A DNA stretch of 12,323 bases from RUG14199 sp045535205 (GTDB lineage Bacteria > Bacillota > Clostridia > Oscillospirales > CAG-272). The stretch spans positions 1 to 12,323 of the forward strand of contig JAZSLF010000113.1 of NCBI GenBank assembly GCA_045535205.1. Reading direction: 5' to 3'. Below the pieces are notes generated by a model. It ran no database searches, was not told the origin of the DNA, and was given only the letters and a program-made list of their open reading frames with translations. The position numbers and the translations under genes are program-made. Below, piece after piece: positions 1 to 6,399 of this stretch (positions within the stretch are counted from its first letter, which is position 1; each line of letters begins with the position of its first letter).

Positions 1-1480
1 GTTTTTCTTTTGGAACAACATTTTCCCAATCAATGCGCAGGGCGTTGCCCTCAACAATATTTGCATAGGATTTAAGTGGGAGAAAATCGAGGTTAATGTT
101 AGCAATAATCTCTGTTTCCTTCATCATTTGGCTTTCGGCAATCCAAAGGGCAGTTTTTGCAACGGTTACGGCAAAGTCGTTGATTTCAATACCGTAAAAT
201 TGACCGATGGAAACCTTGATGATGCCTGTAAAATCAAGAAGCATCTGTCCCTGCGTAATAACCTCAATAGCTTCATTTTCCAAACGGCGCAGAGAAATAT
301 AGGTTTCGGTCAAGAAATTGCCCGAACCGCAAGCAGGATCAAAGAAGGTAAGATTACCAAGCTTTTCACGAAAAGCATTGACTTTTGTTTCTCTTGTCTT
401 GGCGACCTTAACTGCTTTAATTTTTTCCAGTTCTTCGCGCAGTTCATCAAGGAACAACGGGTCAATAACTTTATGTATGTTCTCAATAGAGGTATAGTGC
501 ATACCACCACTACGACGTGTTTCAGGATTCAATGTGCTTTCAAATACAGCACCGAAAATGGTAGGACTAATATCGCTCCAATCAAATTCCTCGCTTGCGT
601 TGCAGAGAAGTAAATCACGAATCTTATCGTTCATTTGAGGTATTACAATGTTTTCATCTGCAAACAAGCCACCGTTTACATACGGAAAAGAAGCAAGCTG
701 TTCATCCTCGTAAGGATCCCGGTCTTCGGGCTTGGTATCAAGGATTTTAAACAACTCAATTATAGCCTTTCGCATATCACGGGCAGAGAAAGACTTAATA
801 TAGTTATGGAATTTAGAATGACCTCCGAAGATACCGGCATCTTCTGCATATAAGCAAAAAACAAGACGGACTATGAGTTTATTTAAACTCTTTAGGGATT
901 CTTCATTTTCGGGATCGTGGTACTGCTTTAAGATTTCATCATACAATATACCAACCAAATTACCCGCCTGAATAGAAACCTCCATTTCACGACGGATATT
1001 GTCATCACCAGTATCTACAAGGAACATTAAGCGATAATACTCCTTAGCAAGATCTTTTAGAAAAATCTGCTCCGGTTCGCCGTTTGGTTTTTCCATATCA
1101 TAAACAAGAAATTCTTCAAAATTACAGGTGATTATCCAACGAGGCCGCTGCGAATATGGCAAAACCGCAGAATAACGCTGTGCCTGTTGAAATGGTGTAA
1201 GTAAGGTGCCGTCTGACTGCTTTATTGGTTTCCGAAGGTCTTTGTTACGACCTTTTTGCTCAATAAGCACATGAGTTGCCGGAATAAAACCATCTATAAA
1301 ACTCGTATGGTCAAGATGTACCTGTTCCTCAAAAATTATAATTTTTTCCGGTGATTCTACACCTAAGACATCACGAAGAAGCGAGAGCCAAAACGGTTGA
1401 CTTTCGCCCTTTTCATATCCTCTGTCTTTCCAATATTCAGCAAATGCTTTTGCTGCTACACGTCGTTCAGTATCTTTCAT
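1..1480 (-). CDS. MmeI-like (type IIL/IIG) restriction-methylase fusion, N-terminal part, cut by window edge
   Basis: The frame is open for 493 codons from the ATG at 1480, with a GGAG site 7-8 nt upstream, and runs off the left edge. The N-terminal part looks like an MmeI-type nuclease: D63 followed by E74-Q-K76 is a PD-(D/E)xK arrangement inside a segment reading FIDGFIPATHVLIEQKG. A helical linker covers roughly residues 150-330. SAM motif I, DPACGSGNF, lies at 381-389, followed by YGIEINDFAV and TALWIAESQM. The family (Pfam MmeI_N / MmeI_hel / MmeI_Mtase; Bacillus YeeA is a relative) combines cutting and adenine methylation in one polypeptide that usually also carries its own recognition domain. 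Motif IV (NPPF/NPPY) and the target-recognition domain would lie outside the window, so activity and completeness cannot be judged. It is the last visible gene of the XRE-led operon. PglX of BREX was considered, but it lacks this short nuclease N-terminus. Confidence 0.88.
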   Translation of the reverse strand, partial: MKDTERRVAAKAFAEYWKDRGYEKGESQPFWLSLLRDVLGVESPEKIIIFEEQVHLDHTSFIDGFIPATHVLIEQKGRNKDLRKPIKQSDGTLLTPFQQAQRYSAVLPYSQRPRWIITCNFEEFLVYDMEKPNGEPEQIFLKDLAKEYYRLMFLVDTGDDNIRREMEVSIQAGNLVGILYDEILKQYHDPENEESLKSLNKLIVRLVFCLYAEDAGIFGGHSKFHNYIKSFSARDMRKAIIELFKILDTKPEDRDPYEDEQLASFPYVNGGLFADENIVIPQMNDKIRDLLLCNASEEFDWSDISPTIFGAVFESTLNPETRRSGGMHYTSIENIHKVIDPLFLDELREELEKIKAVKVAKTRETKVNAFREKLGNLTFFDPACGSGNFLTETYISLRRLENEAIEVITQGQMLLDFTGIIKVSIGQFYGIEINDFAVTVAKTALWIAESQMMKETEIIANINLDFLPLKSYANIVEGNALRIDWENVVPKEK

Positions 1481-1521
1481 AATACTATCTCCAAAACATA
1501 TAATTAATTCTTAAAATGCGT

Positions 1522-2127
1522 TTAGTTGAGGTATTCTATTTCAAAAGTTTCTTTTAAAGAGACGTACATATCGTTTCTGCTCTTAAACTGCTCATATGAG
1601 ATTGAAATGTTTTGTTTGTATTTATAACCATATTGATTCTCCCAAAAGAGAACCAAGCAAACGTCGATTTCTTTACTATTAATTTTTTCTTGAAATTCGA
1701 TATTGATAGGTGATTGAAGTTCGTTAATATTTGTTTCTTCGAAAAAATAGTTGCATTTTTCACGTTTTGATAAGGCATCATTAATATAAAGATCATAAGC
1801 ATTTATAAACCCAAATGAATTACCTCTTTTTAAGAAACGAAACTCAATGGTATTTCCCCTAATTATTTGGTTTTTAGGTGGAACAAGATAGGCTATTTTA
1901 TCTTTACATGACATTTCGGCTAGACGTCGATTAATCATATTTGCATTTTCGTTTTGCCATAATGATACAGCCGCTAATGCAACAGTACCAAAATAAGCCA
2001 TATATCCATACCAAAAATCCGAGTTATCAAAAATATTTATTCTTAGTATAAAATAAACTGCAAAAATTACAAGCAGTGGCAAAATCAAAGCAAAACTGCC
2101 AATTAAATAGATCCATTTTTTCTTCAT
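1522..2127 (-). CDS. Hypothetical membrane protein, two N-terminal helices plus cytoplasmic domain
   Basis: This 201-residue protein has a strong ribosome site (GAAGGAGAT, about 3 nt before the ATG). I do not recognise the family. Two hydrophobic segments are visible: one at about residues 5-29 after a KKK start, and one at about 39-57 that is rich in small residues (YMAYFGTVALAAVSLW). The helix-turn-helix hairpin places both ends in the cytoplasm. The remaining ~140 residues alternate polar and hydrophobic stretches and look beta-rich (for example 92-115 and 140-175). No catalytic motif is visible. It sits between fic (24 nt upstream) and the restriction-methylase gene (41 nt downstream) in the same operon. 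Small two-helix proteins of this shape are common in defence islands as membrane effectors or anchors, but nothing in the sequence proves that role here. Base composition is more AT-rich than in the fic gene, which hints at a separate origin. Confidence 0.75.
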   Translation of the reverse strand: MKKKWIYLIGSFALILPLLVIFAVYFILRINIFDNSDFWYGYMAYFGTVALAAVSLWQNENANMINRRLAEMSCKDKIAYLVPPKNQIIRGNTIEFRFLKRGNSFGFINAYDLYINDALSKREKCNYFFEETNINELQSPINIEFQEKINSKEIDVCLVLFWENQYGYKYKQNISISYEQFKSRNDMYVSLKETFEIEYLN

Positions 2128-2151
2128 TTTATCTCCTTCGAAATATATAAA

Positions 2152-2757
2152 TCACAATTCATCCGTCTTAAAGCTTGTATAACCCTCGTAGTAGTAGCTA
2201 TGGTCGATGCCTTTCATATAGACCTCGCGGCTATGGATATCATCGGTCAGGGCGTGTTTCAGGATATGCTTGATTTCAATATCCTTAATGGAACTGCGCT
2301 CCATTGCAAGCAGGTAGTCATCTTTATCTACCTTGCTCCAATCGACCACTTTGCCGATCTCTTTCTTAAAGATGCAATCCAACCAGATGCGTGTGCTTCT
2401 GCCGTTGCCCTCTCGGAAGGGATGGGCAATATTCATTTCCACATCCTTCTCCCCGATCTCATCAAAAGTGGACTGGGGCATCTTGTCGATGTTGGCAAGT
2501 GCTGCTTCCAGATACATAAGCGGAGCAAAACGGAAGTTACCCTTTGCGATATTCACGGTGCGAAGCTCTCCGGCAAAGTCGTAGATCTCGTCAAAGAGAT
2601 ATTTATGAATGGCTTTCAGCGAGGCAGTCGTGCCGGGCTCCAAGCTGTCCAGCAAGCCGTTTTCGAAAAGCTCGACAGCTTTCTTCTTGCTGATGCGTTC
2701 CTCTGCTTCTGCAAGCTCCGGGGAGCCGGTAATACCAAGTTTATTTTCAAGTGCCAT
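2152..2757 (-). CDS. fic: Fic-domain protein adenylyltransferase (class III, EfFic-like)
   Basis: Fic proteins transfer AMP from ATP to hydroxyl side chains of target proteins. The full core motif HPFREGNGR is at residues 112-120, with catalytic H112 and the anion-binding loop intact, and the upstream flap region (NFRFAPLMYLEAAL, 74-87) is present. The length (201) and the whole sequence, as I remember it, closely resemble Enterococcus faecalis Fic, a class III enzyme whose C-terminal helix carries an autoinhibitory (S/T)xxxE(G/N) motif. Here that motif is S187-YYY-E191-G192, so the enzyme carries its own inhibitor and needs no separate antitoxin. EfFic is known to switch between AMPylation and de-AMPylation depending on the bound metal, and the same switch is plausible here. 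The start is supported by TTGGAGGTGC directly upstream. The gene lies 20 nt after the HEPN-like gene in the XRE-led operon; its target is unknown. Confidence 0.93.
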   Translation of the reverse strand: MALENKLGITGSPELAEAEERISKKKAVELFENGLLDSLEPGTTASLKAIHKYLFDEIYDFAGELRTVNIAKGNFRFAPLMYLEAALANIDKMPQSTFDEIGEKDVEMNIAHPFREGNGRSTRIWLDCIFKKEIGKVVDWSKVDKDDYLLAMERSSIKDIEIKHILKHALTDDIHSREVYMKGIDHSYYYEGYTSFKTDEL

Positions 2758-2777
2758 AATGCACCTCCAAAATCAAA

Positions 2778-3242
2778 TTAAATAGTAGCTACGATCAAAA
2801 CAACTACAGCAACGACAAGTAGAACGCCCATAACATAAGTCAAACAACCTGCGGGTTTTGATGTTGTCTTTTTATATTCGGGGTATGTATATTTGTTTGA
2901 ATGTGTTTGTTTTGGTTTTTGCGTAACCTGTGGATTCCGTGCTTTACGATACATAGCAAGTGGATCACTGGCCGACATAATGCGTAAACGAAAACTCTCT
3001 AACCATTCCGCATCGCCAGGTTCGCACATATTGTCCTCCGTGCGATCCGGTTCGTGAACGATTTGGTTTCTAACCCAACGATAATGCTTTAGCTGCTTTA
3101 AAACCTCATCCCACCCCGCAACATATCGGGAGCCACTTGGATTATTTATCATTTCATCAATATAAGATGATAAGCCGTGATTATCGCCGTAAATCTCATT
3201 GCACAACTTTTCAAGTCTTTTATATGAATCAATAAAACTCAT
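2778..3242 (-). CDS. HEPN-like, tail-anchored membrane protein of unknown function (probably DUF6548)
   Basis: This is a 154-residue protein with a helical N-terminal domain (1-100), a polar Lys/Pro/Thr-rich linker (101-130), and a single hydrophobic helix at the very end (132-152) that would anchor it in the membrane with the domain in the cytoplasm. Residues 54-65 contain R58-N-Q-I-V-H63, matching the R-x4-H signature (RNxxxH form) of HEPN RNase or nucleotide-binding domains. From memory the family appears in Clostridia as DUF6548; this could not be checked. Its ATG overlaps the stop of the XRE gene by 4 nt (ATGA), so the two are translationally coupled, an arrangement typical of toxin-antitoxin and regulator-effector pairs. 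It has an AGGTGA site upstream. Whether the R-x4-H motif is catalytic or just a conserved helix feature is not known. Confidence 0.78.
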   Translation of the reverse strand: MSFIDSYKRLEKLCNEIYGDNHGLSSYIDEMINNPSGSRYVAGWDEVLKQLKHYRWVRNQIVHEPDRTEDNMCEPGDAEWLESFRLRIMSASDPLAMYRKARNPQVTQKPKQTHSNKYTYPEYKKTTSKPAGCLTYVMGVLLVVAVVVLIVATI

Positions 3243-3463
3243 AGATTCACCTGCTTTGCTTCATCGGGGACGAACTCCATAATGTCGTCCACGTTGCAAC
3301 CGAGGGCAGCACAGACTTTGCCCAGGGTGTCCACCTGAACAGATTCGTTCCTTCCCATCTTTGCCATAGCGTTGGAAGTGATGCCCGACAGCTTTACAAG
3401 CTCGGTTTTCTTCATACCTCTATCAATAAGTAATTTCCATAGTTTATTATAACTGATAGCCAT
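3239..3463 (-). CDS. Small XRE/Cro-CI family transcriptional regulator
   Basis: The protein is 74 residues and is essentially only a Cro/CI-type helix-turn-helix, as in YozG/YdaS-like small regulators of Firmicutes. Helix 2 is at about 18-28 (KKTELVKLSGI), the recognition helix at about 29-40 (TSNAMAKMGRNE), and then helices 4-5 with the common VDTLGKVCAALGCNVDDIMEF pattern split at 44-53 and 57-64. The ribosome site TTGGAGG precedes the ATG by about 6 nt. It is the first gene of the minus-strand accessory operon, overlaps the next gene by 4 nt, and lies directly downstream of a promoter flanked by inverted TTCAAT/ATTGAA half-sites, so negative autoregulation is likely. It lacks a sensor domain, so derepression would have to come from a partner protein or from proteolysis. 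Confidence 0.9.
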   Translation of the reverse strand: MAISYNKLWKLLIDRGMKKTELVKLSGITSNAMAKMGRNESVQVDTLGKVCAALGCNVDDIMEFVPDEAKQVNL

Positions 3464-3494
3464 AGTAAACCTCCAAGGTTGGTTTTATATGATT

Positions 3495-3523
3495 AATATA
3501 CCATAATTTGTGCATTTTTTCAA
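3495..3523 (-). promoter_or_regulatory. Sigma-A promoter of the XRE-Fic-RM operon
   Basis: Read on the minus strand, TTGAAA (3523-3518) and TATATT (3500-3495) are separated by exactly 17 nt, with an extended TGG just before the -10. Transcription would start near 3488, leaving a leader of about 25 nt that contains the GGAGG site of the XRE gene. Confidence 0.75.
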
Positions 3524-3603
3524 TATTTTTTCATTGAATTTCAAAATTAAATTGAATTTTTCAATTTTTACAACTATTTTCAATAGTTCTATGACTGATT
3601 GAA
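3519..3603. promoter_or_regulatory. Cluster of TTCAAT/ATTGAA half-sites, candidate XRE operators
   Basis: Half-sites lie at 3519-3524 (TTCAAT, overlapping the -35), 3533-3538 (ATTGAA), 3540-3544 (TTCAA), 3551-3556 (ATTGAA), 3560-3565 (TTCAAT), 3579-3584 (TTCAAT) and 3598-3603 (ATTGAA). The pair at 3551-3565 forms a perfect 15-nt palindrome with a 3-nt spacer. A different perfect inverted repeat, AACTAT-5 nt-ATAGTT, lies at 3572-3588. The stretch is very AT-rich, so some of the matches are expected by chance; the overlap with the -35 is the best support. Confidence 0.45.
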
Positions 3604-3610
3604 GACTAAA

Positions 3611-3640
3611 AAAGAGCAGGTGATCTCTCATCTGCTCTTT
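3611..3640 (-). terminator. Rho-independent terminator of the upp-RluA operon
   Basis: A 13-bp stem pairs 3611-3623 with 3628-3640 around a 4-nt loop, with one G-T pair. Read on the minus strand it is followed by TTTTTTAGT. It lies 12 nt beyond the stop of the last pseudouridine synthase gene. Confidence 0.88.
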
Positions 3641-3651
3641 ATTCAGTATAT

Positions 3652-4563
3652 TCAATCTAAAAATTTTAAATTAAGTATATCAATAAGATTTTTCATATCT
3701 TCGGGAAGCTTTGCAACTGTACTGACAGTCGAACTGTCTGACGGATGCGGAAAAGAAAGAATGTAGGCGTGAAGAGCTTGTCTGTCTATGTATTCCGACT
3801 CTTTTCCATACATAGTGTCTCCACAAATAGCACAACCTTTATGGGCAAAATGAACTCTGAGTTGATGCGTTCTTCCCGTTACGGGAGTTGCTTTGACTAC
3901 ACAGGCTTTTTCGTTTGCACATAATGCTTCATATTCGGTTACGGCAATTTTGGCTCCGATTTCGTTTTCATCGCAAACTCTGCGTTTTACAATACTTCCC
4001 TCTTCCCTACACATATAGGTTTCAATTGTGCCCTTTTGGGGAGAAATAACACCGTCAAGTATTGCAATATAAGATTTTTTTATCTCTTTATTCTGCTGAG
4101 TAAAATACAATCTTCCTGCAGAAACTTTCCCTTTGGCAATAAGCATAAGCCCGCTTGTATCCCTGTCAAGTCTGTTGACAGGCCGAAAAACAAACGGTTT
4201 ATCCCTATATCTGAAAGCGAGTGCATTTGCAACAGTATCATCCTTATGGCCAAGTGATGGGTGGGCAGGCATAAAGGGTGGTTTGTTTACAACAACAAAG
4301 CTGTCATCCTCAAGGACTATTTCAATGGGAATATCAACGGGAACCGTGTATTCGTTTTCGTCCTCCTCAGTGTCCTCCATAAGAAGCACAAGAGTATCAC
4401 CCGTTTTCAAAATATATCTGACAGTTACGTTTTCTCCGTTTACGGTAATTCCGTTCTCTCTGTATTTCACTCTTTTAACTGCGGCAACTGTCAGCTTCAG
4501 TTTTTTGAATAAAAAATCCTTGACGGTCATCCCGTTGTCAACAGCTTCTATTTTGTATATCAT
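3652..4563 (-). CDS. RluA-family pseudouridine synthase (second of the pair)
   Basis: This enzyme isomerises specific uridines in rRNA or tRNA to pseudouridine. It is 303 residues: an S4-like RNA-binding domain at about 13-60 (VKRVKYRENGITVNG), then the RluA catalytic domain. The active-site motif is N130-R-L-D133-RDTSGL, with D133 as catalytic aspartate. Most RluA enzymes have H before RLD, whereas N is seen here and in some Firmicute homologues. The C-terminal conserved motif GRTHQLRVHFAHKG is at 230-243. Its start overlaps the end of the preceding paralogue by 4 nt (ATGA), and a GGAG site lies within that gene. The exact RNA target cannot be told from sequence; RluD- and YtzF/YlyB-like annotations are all possible. 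Confidence 0.9.
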   Translation of the reverse strand: MIYKIEAVDNGMTVKDFLFKKLKLTVAAVKRVKYRENGITVNGENVTVRYILKTGDTLVLLMEDTEEDENEYTVPVDIPIEIVLEDDSFVVVNKPPFMPAHPSLGHKDDTVANALAFRYRDKPFVFRPVNRLDRDTSGLMLIAKGKVSAGRLYFTQQNKEIKKSYIAILDGVISPQKGTIETYMCREEGSIVKRRVCDENEIGAKIAVTEYEALCANEKACVVKATPVTGRTHQLRVHFAHKGCAICGDTMYGKESEYIDRQALHAYILSFPHPSDSSTVSTVAKLPEDMKNLIDILNLKFLD

Positions 4564-5552
4564 TTAGTTTCTCCGAACAGCTTCAGAAAATCAATATTGG
4601 ACTTTGAAACAGTAAATTCTTTTCCGTCAAGATAAGAAAGAAAACCCTCTTTCACTTCAAAAACAAGCTTATATGAATACAAAGCCTGATGAGAGTATCC
4701 CATTTCTCTGTCCGCTTTATTGTGAGCATATTTGCCTTCTCCGAGCAAAGCGTTACCGATATGGGCAAAATGAGCTCTTATCTGATGCGTTCTGCCCGTA
4801 TAAAGCCTTACGTCAATAAGCGAGAGATCTTTTTCCCTGTTATAAGCTTTTACTTTATAGCCCGTAATTATTTCCTTTGAGCCTTTGATGTGCCCGTCGG
4901 TGACTTTTACGGTCTTTGTTTTGGAATTTTTAAACAGAAAAGCACGAAGGGTATCTTCCTTTTTGGGTAGCCTTCCGTGAACAGCACACAGATAATGCTT
5001 ATGTGCTCCGCCGCTTTTTATGATCTCATTCATTTCACGGAGTGATGCCGCATTTTTTGCGGCAATAACTATCCCGCCGGTATTTCTGTCAATTCTGTTG
5101 CAAAGTGAGGGAGAAAATGAATTCTCTTTATCAGGGGCATATTCACCCTTTTGGTATAGATAAGCTTTTATGTGATATAATAGAGTTTCTCTTTCGGCAG
5201 CCTCCGCCCTCTTTTCAGAGCCGTCACCGGTGTGGGTCAGTATTCCGGGCTTCTTGTCGCAAAGTATGATGTTCTCATCCTCATATACAACAGTAATGCG
5301 AGGTTTTATTCTGGAAAGCTCAAGTGCATCACCTGTTGGTTTATTTTCAAAAAACTCATCGGGAATGTACATTTCGACAACATCTCCGACTTGAAGCATC
5401 TGCTTTTCCTCTGCCCTTTTGCCGTTGACCTTGATACGCTTCTTGCGTATGAATTTGTACATAAGTGAAAGGGGCAGCCCCCAAACCGTCTTTAAGACGA
5501 ACTTGTCAAGACGCTGCCCGCTGTCATTTGAATTAATGATAAATTCACGCAT
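4560..5552 (-). CDS. RluA-family pseudouridine synthase (first of the pair)
   Basis: A 330-residue RNA pseudouridine synthase with an N-terminal S4 domain (about 14-60, MYKFIRKKRIKVNGKRAE), a DKKPGILTH motif at 99-107, the catalytic N152-R-I-D155-RNTGG motif, and GRTHQIRAHFAHIG at 253-266. D155 is the catalytic aspartate. The closest type is RluC (23S rRNA 955/2504/2580 in E. coli), but the target in this organism is not determined. As in its neighbour, N replaces the usual H before R-(L/I)-D. The ATG overlaps the last base of the upp stop codon (TAATG), with only a weak CGGAA-like ribosome site, so translation is probably coupled to upp. It is ~30 residues longer than its paralogue because of insertions around 109-150. 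Confidence 0.9.
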   Translation of the reverse strand: MREFIINSNDSGQRLDKFVLKTVWGLPLSLMYKFIRKKRIKVNGKRAEEKQMLQVGDVVEMYIPDEFFENKPTGDALELSRIKPRITVVYEDENIILCDKKPGILTHTGDGSEKRAEAAERETLLYHIKAYLYQKGEYAPDKENSFSPSLCNRIDRNTGGIVIAAKNAASLREMNEIIKSGGAHKHYLCAVHGRLPKKEDTLRAFLFKNSKTKTVKVTDGHIKGSKEIITGYKVKAYNREKDLSLIDVRLYTGRTHQIRAHFAHIGNALLGEGKYAHNKADREMGYSHQALYSYKLVFEVKEGFLSYLDGKEFTVSKSNIDFLKLFGETK

Positions 5553-6181
5553 TATTTTGTTCCGAAAAGCCTGTCGCCCGCATCGCCGAGTCCGGGTACG
5601 ATATACTTATGTTCGTTGAGCTTTTCGTCCATCGCGGCGATATAAATATCAACGTCGGGATGTTCTTTCATTACTTTTTCAGCGCCTTCGGGAGCACCTA
5701 CGAGGCACATAAGTCTGATGTTTTTAACGCCTTTATTCTTAAGCATTGTAATTGCATCGGAAGCGCTTCCGCCCGTTGCGAGCATAGGGTCAACTACAAT
5801 TACGAGTCTCTCCTCGATATCAAGAGGGAGTTTACTGTAATACTCAACGGGAAGATGTGTATCAGGGTCACGGTAAAGGCCTATATGACCAACCTTAGCA
5901 ACAGGCACAAGACTTAAAAGTCCGTCAACCATGCCGAGCCCTGCTCTGAGGATAGGCACAATTGCAACCTTTTTGCCTGCAATAACTTTAGCTGTCATTT
6001 TTGATACGGGCGTTTCGATCTCAATATCTTCAAGAGGAAAATCTCTTGTGATCTCATAACCCATAAGCATTGAAATTTCATCAAGAAGCTGTCTGAAATC
6101 CTTTGAACCGGTTTCGGTTTTCCTCATTATAGTAAGTTTATGTGTGATCATGGGGTGGTCGATAATGTGAAGCTTTCCCAT
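5552..6181 (-). CDS. upp: Uracil phosphoribosyltransferase
   Basis: Upp makes UMP from uracil and PRPP in the pyrimidine salvage pathway. The 209-residue product, counted from the ATG at 6181, matches the usual bacterial length exactly. The PRPP-binding loop is D131-PMLATGGSA (to 140), the PILRAGLGM segment is at 76-84, and the typical C-terminus GDAGDRLFGTK is at 199-209. An upstream in-frame ATG at 6205 would add 8 residues, but the 6181 start has AGAAAGGA 7 nt before it and begins with the family's normal MGKLHIIDHP, so I chose it. It is first in an operon with two pseudouridine synthase genes, which is an uncommon pairing linked perhaps only by uracil/uridine chemistry or co-expression. 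GTP allostery is usual in the family. Confidence 0.96.
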   Translation of the reverse strand: MGKLHIIDHPMITHKLTIMRKTETGSKDFRQLLDEISMLMGYEITRDFPLEDIEIETPVSKMTAKVIAGKKVAIVPILRAGLGMVDGLLSLVPVAKVGHIGLYRDPDTHLPVEYYSKLPLDIEERLVIVVDPMLATGGSASDAITMLKNKGVKNIRLMCLVGAPEGAEKVMKEHPDVDIYIAAMDEKLNEHKYIVPGLGDAGDRLFGTK

Positions 6182-6234
6182 ACTAATATCCTTTCTCTGA
6201 TTCATGGTATGTTCTTACTGATAAAACATCAATA

Positions 6235-6249
6235 ATAAACTCAGTTTAT
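6235..6249. repeat. Palindrome in the upp leader (ATAAAC-3-GTTTAT)
   Basis: A perfect 6-bp inverted repeat with a 3-nt spacer lies about 10-25 nt after the predicted upp transcription start. It could be an operator or a weak leader stem; AT-rich composition lowers its significance. Confidence 0.3.
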
Positions 6250-6265
6250 ATTTCTTCCGATAAAT

Positions 6266-6294
6266 ATTGTAGCATAAAACATTCTGAATTTCAA
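6266..6294 (-). promoter_or_regulatory. Sigma-A promoter of the upp operon
   Basis: On the minus strand TTGAAA (6294-6289), a 17-nt spacer and TACAAT (6271-6266), preceded by an extended TGC, make a near-consensus promoter. The start would be near 6259, giving a leader of about 78 nt. No convincing PyrR-type antiterminator or terminator pair was seen in that leader. Confidence 0.75.
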
Positions 6295-6340
6295 GTACAG
6301 AGCATTATTTATCATTAACAGGAATAAATAATCAATAACA

Positions 6341-6370
6341 GTTTACTTTACACGTTTTTTGTGGTAAACT
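6341..6370 (+). promoter_or_regulatory. Putative promoter of mtaB, with an inverted repeat spanning -35 to -10
   Basis: TTTACT (6342-6347), a 17-nt spacer and TAAACT (6365-6370) with an extended TGG form a moderate promoter. GTTTAC at 6341-6346 and GTAAAC at 6364-6369 are exact inverses, with an inner CAC (6351-6353) / GTG (6361-6363) pair, so a dimeric regulator could bind across the promoter. The hexamers overlap the repeat, so part of the symmetry may be coincidence. Confidence 0.45.
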
Positions 6371-6399
6371 CTATTTGAAAAAAATTATTGGTGATACAT

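Noticed and set aside
128..613. 161-residue plus-strand open frame
   Set aside because: It lies opposite the restriction-methylase frame, which carries intact motifs in the other direction; the product has no recognisable domain and no ribosome site.
1..1480. BREX PglX or a stand-alone methylase
   Set aside because: The D63-E74-Q-K76 nuclease-type N-terminus and helical linker fit the MmeI-like fusion better, and no other BREX gene is visible.
2200..2781. 193-residue plus-strand open frame
   Set aside because: It is antisense to the intact fic gene, has no domain logic and no ribosome site.
3519..3603. CRISPR-like or iterated repeat array
   Set aside because: Half-sites are only 5-6 nt, irregularly spaced and in both orientations, as expected for operators rather than CRISPR.
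5552..6205. Longer upp starting at 6205
   Set aside because: The 6181 start has a better ribosome site and gives the standard 209-residue UPRT beginning MGKLHIIDHP.
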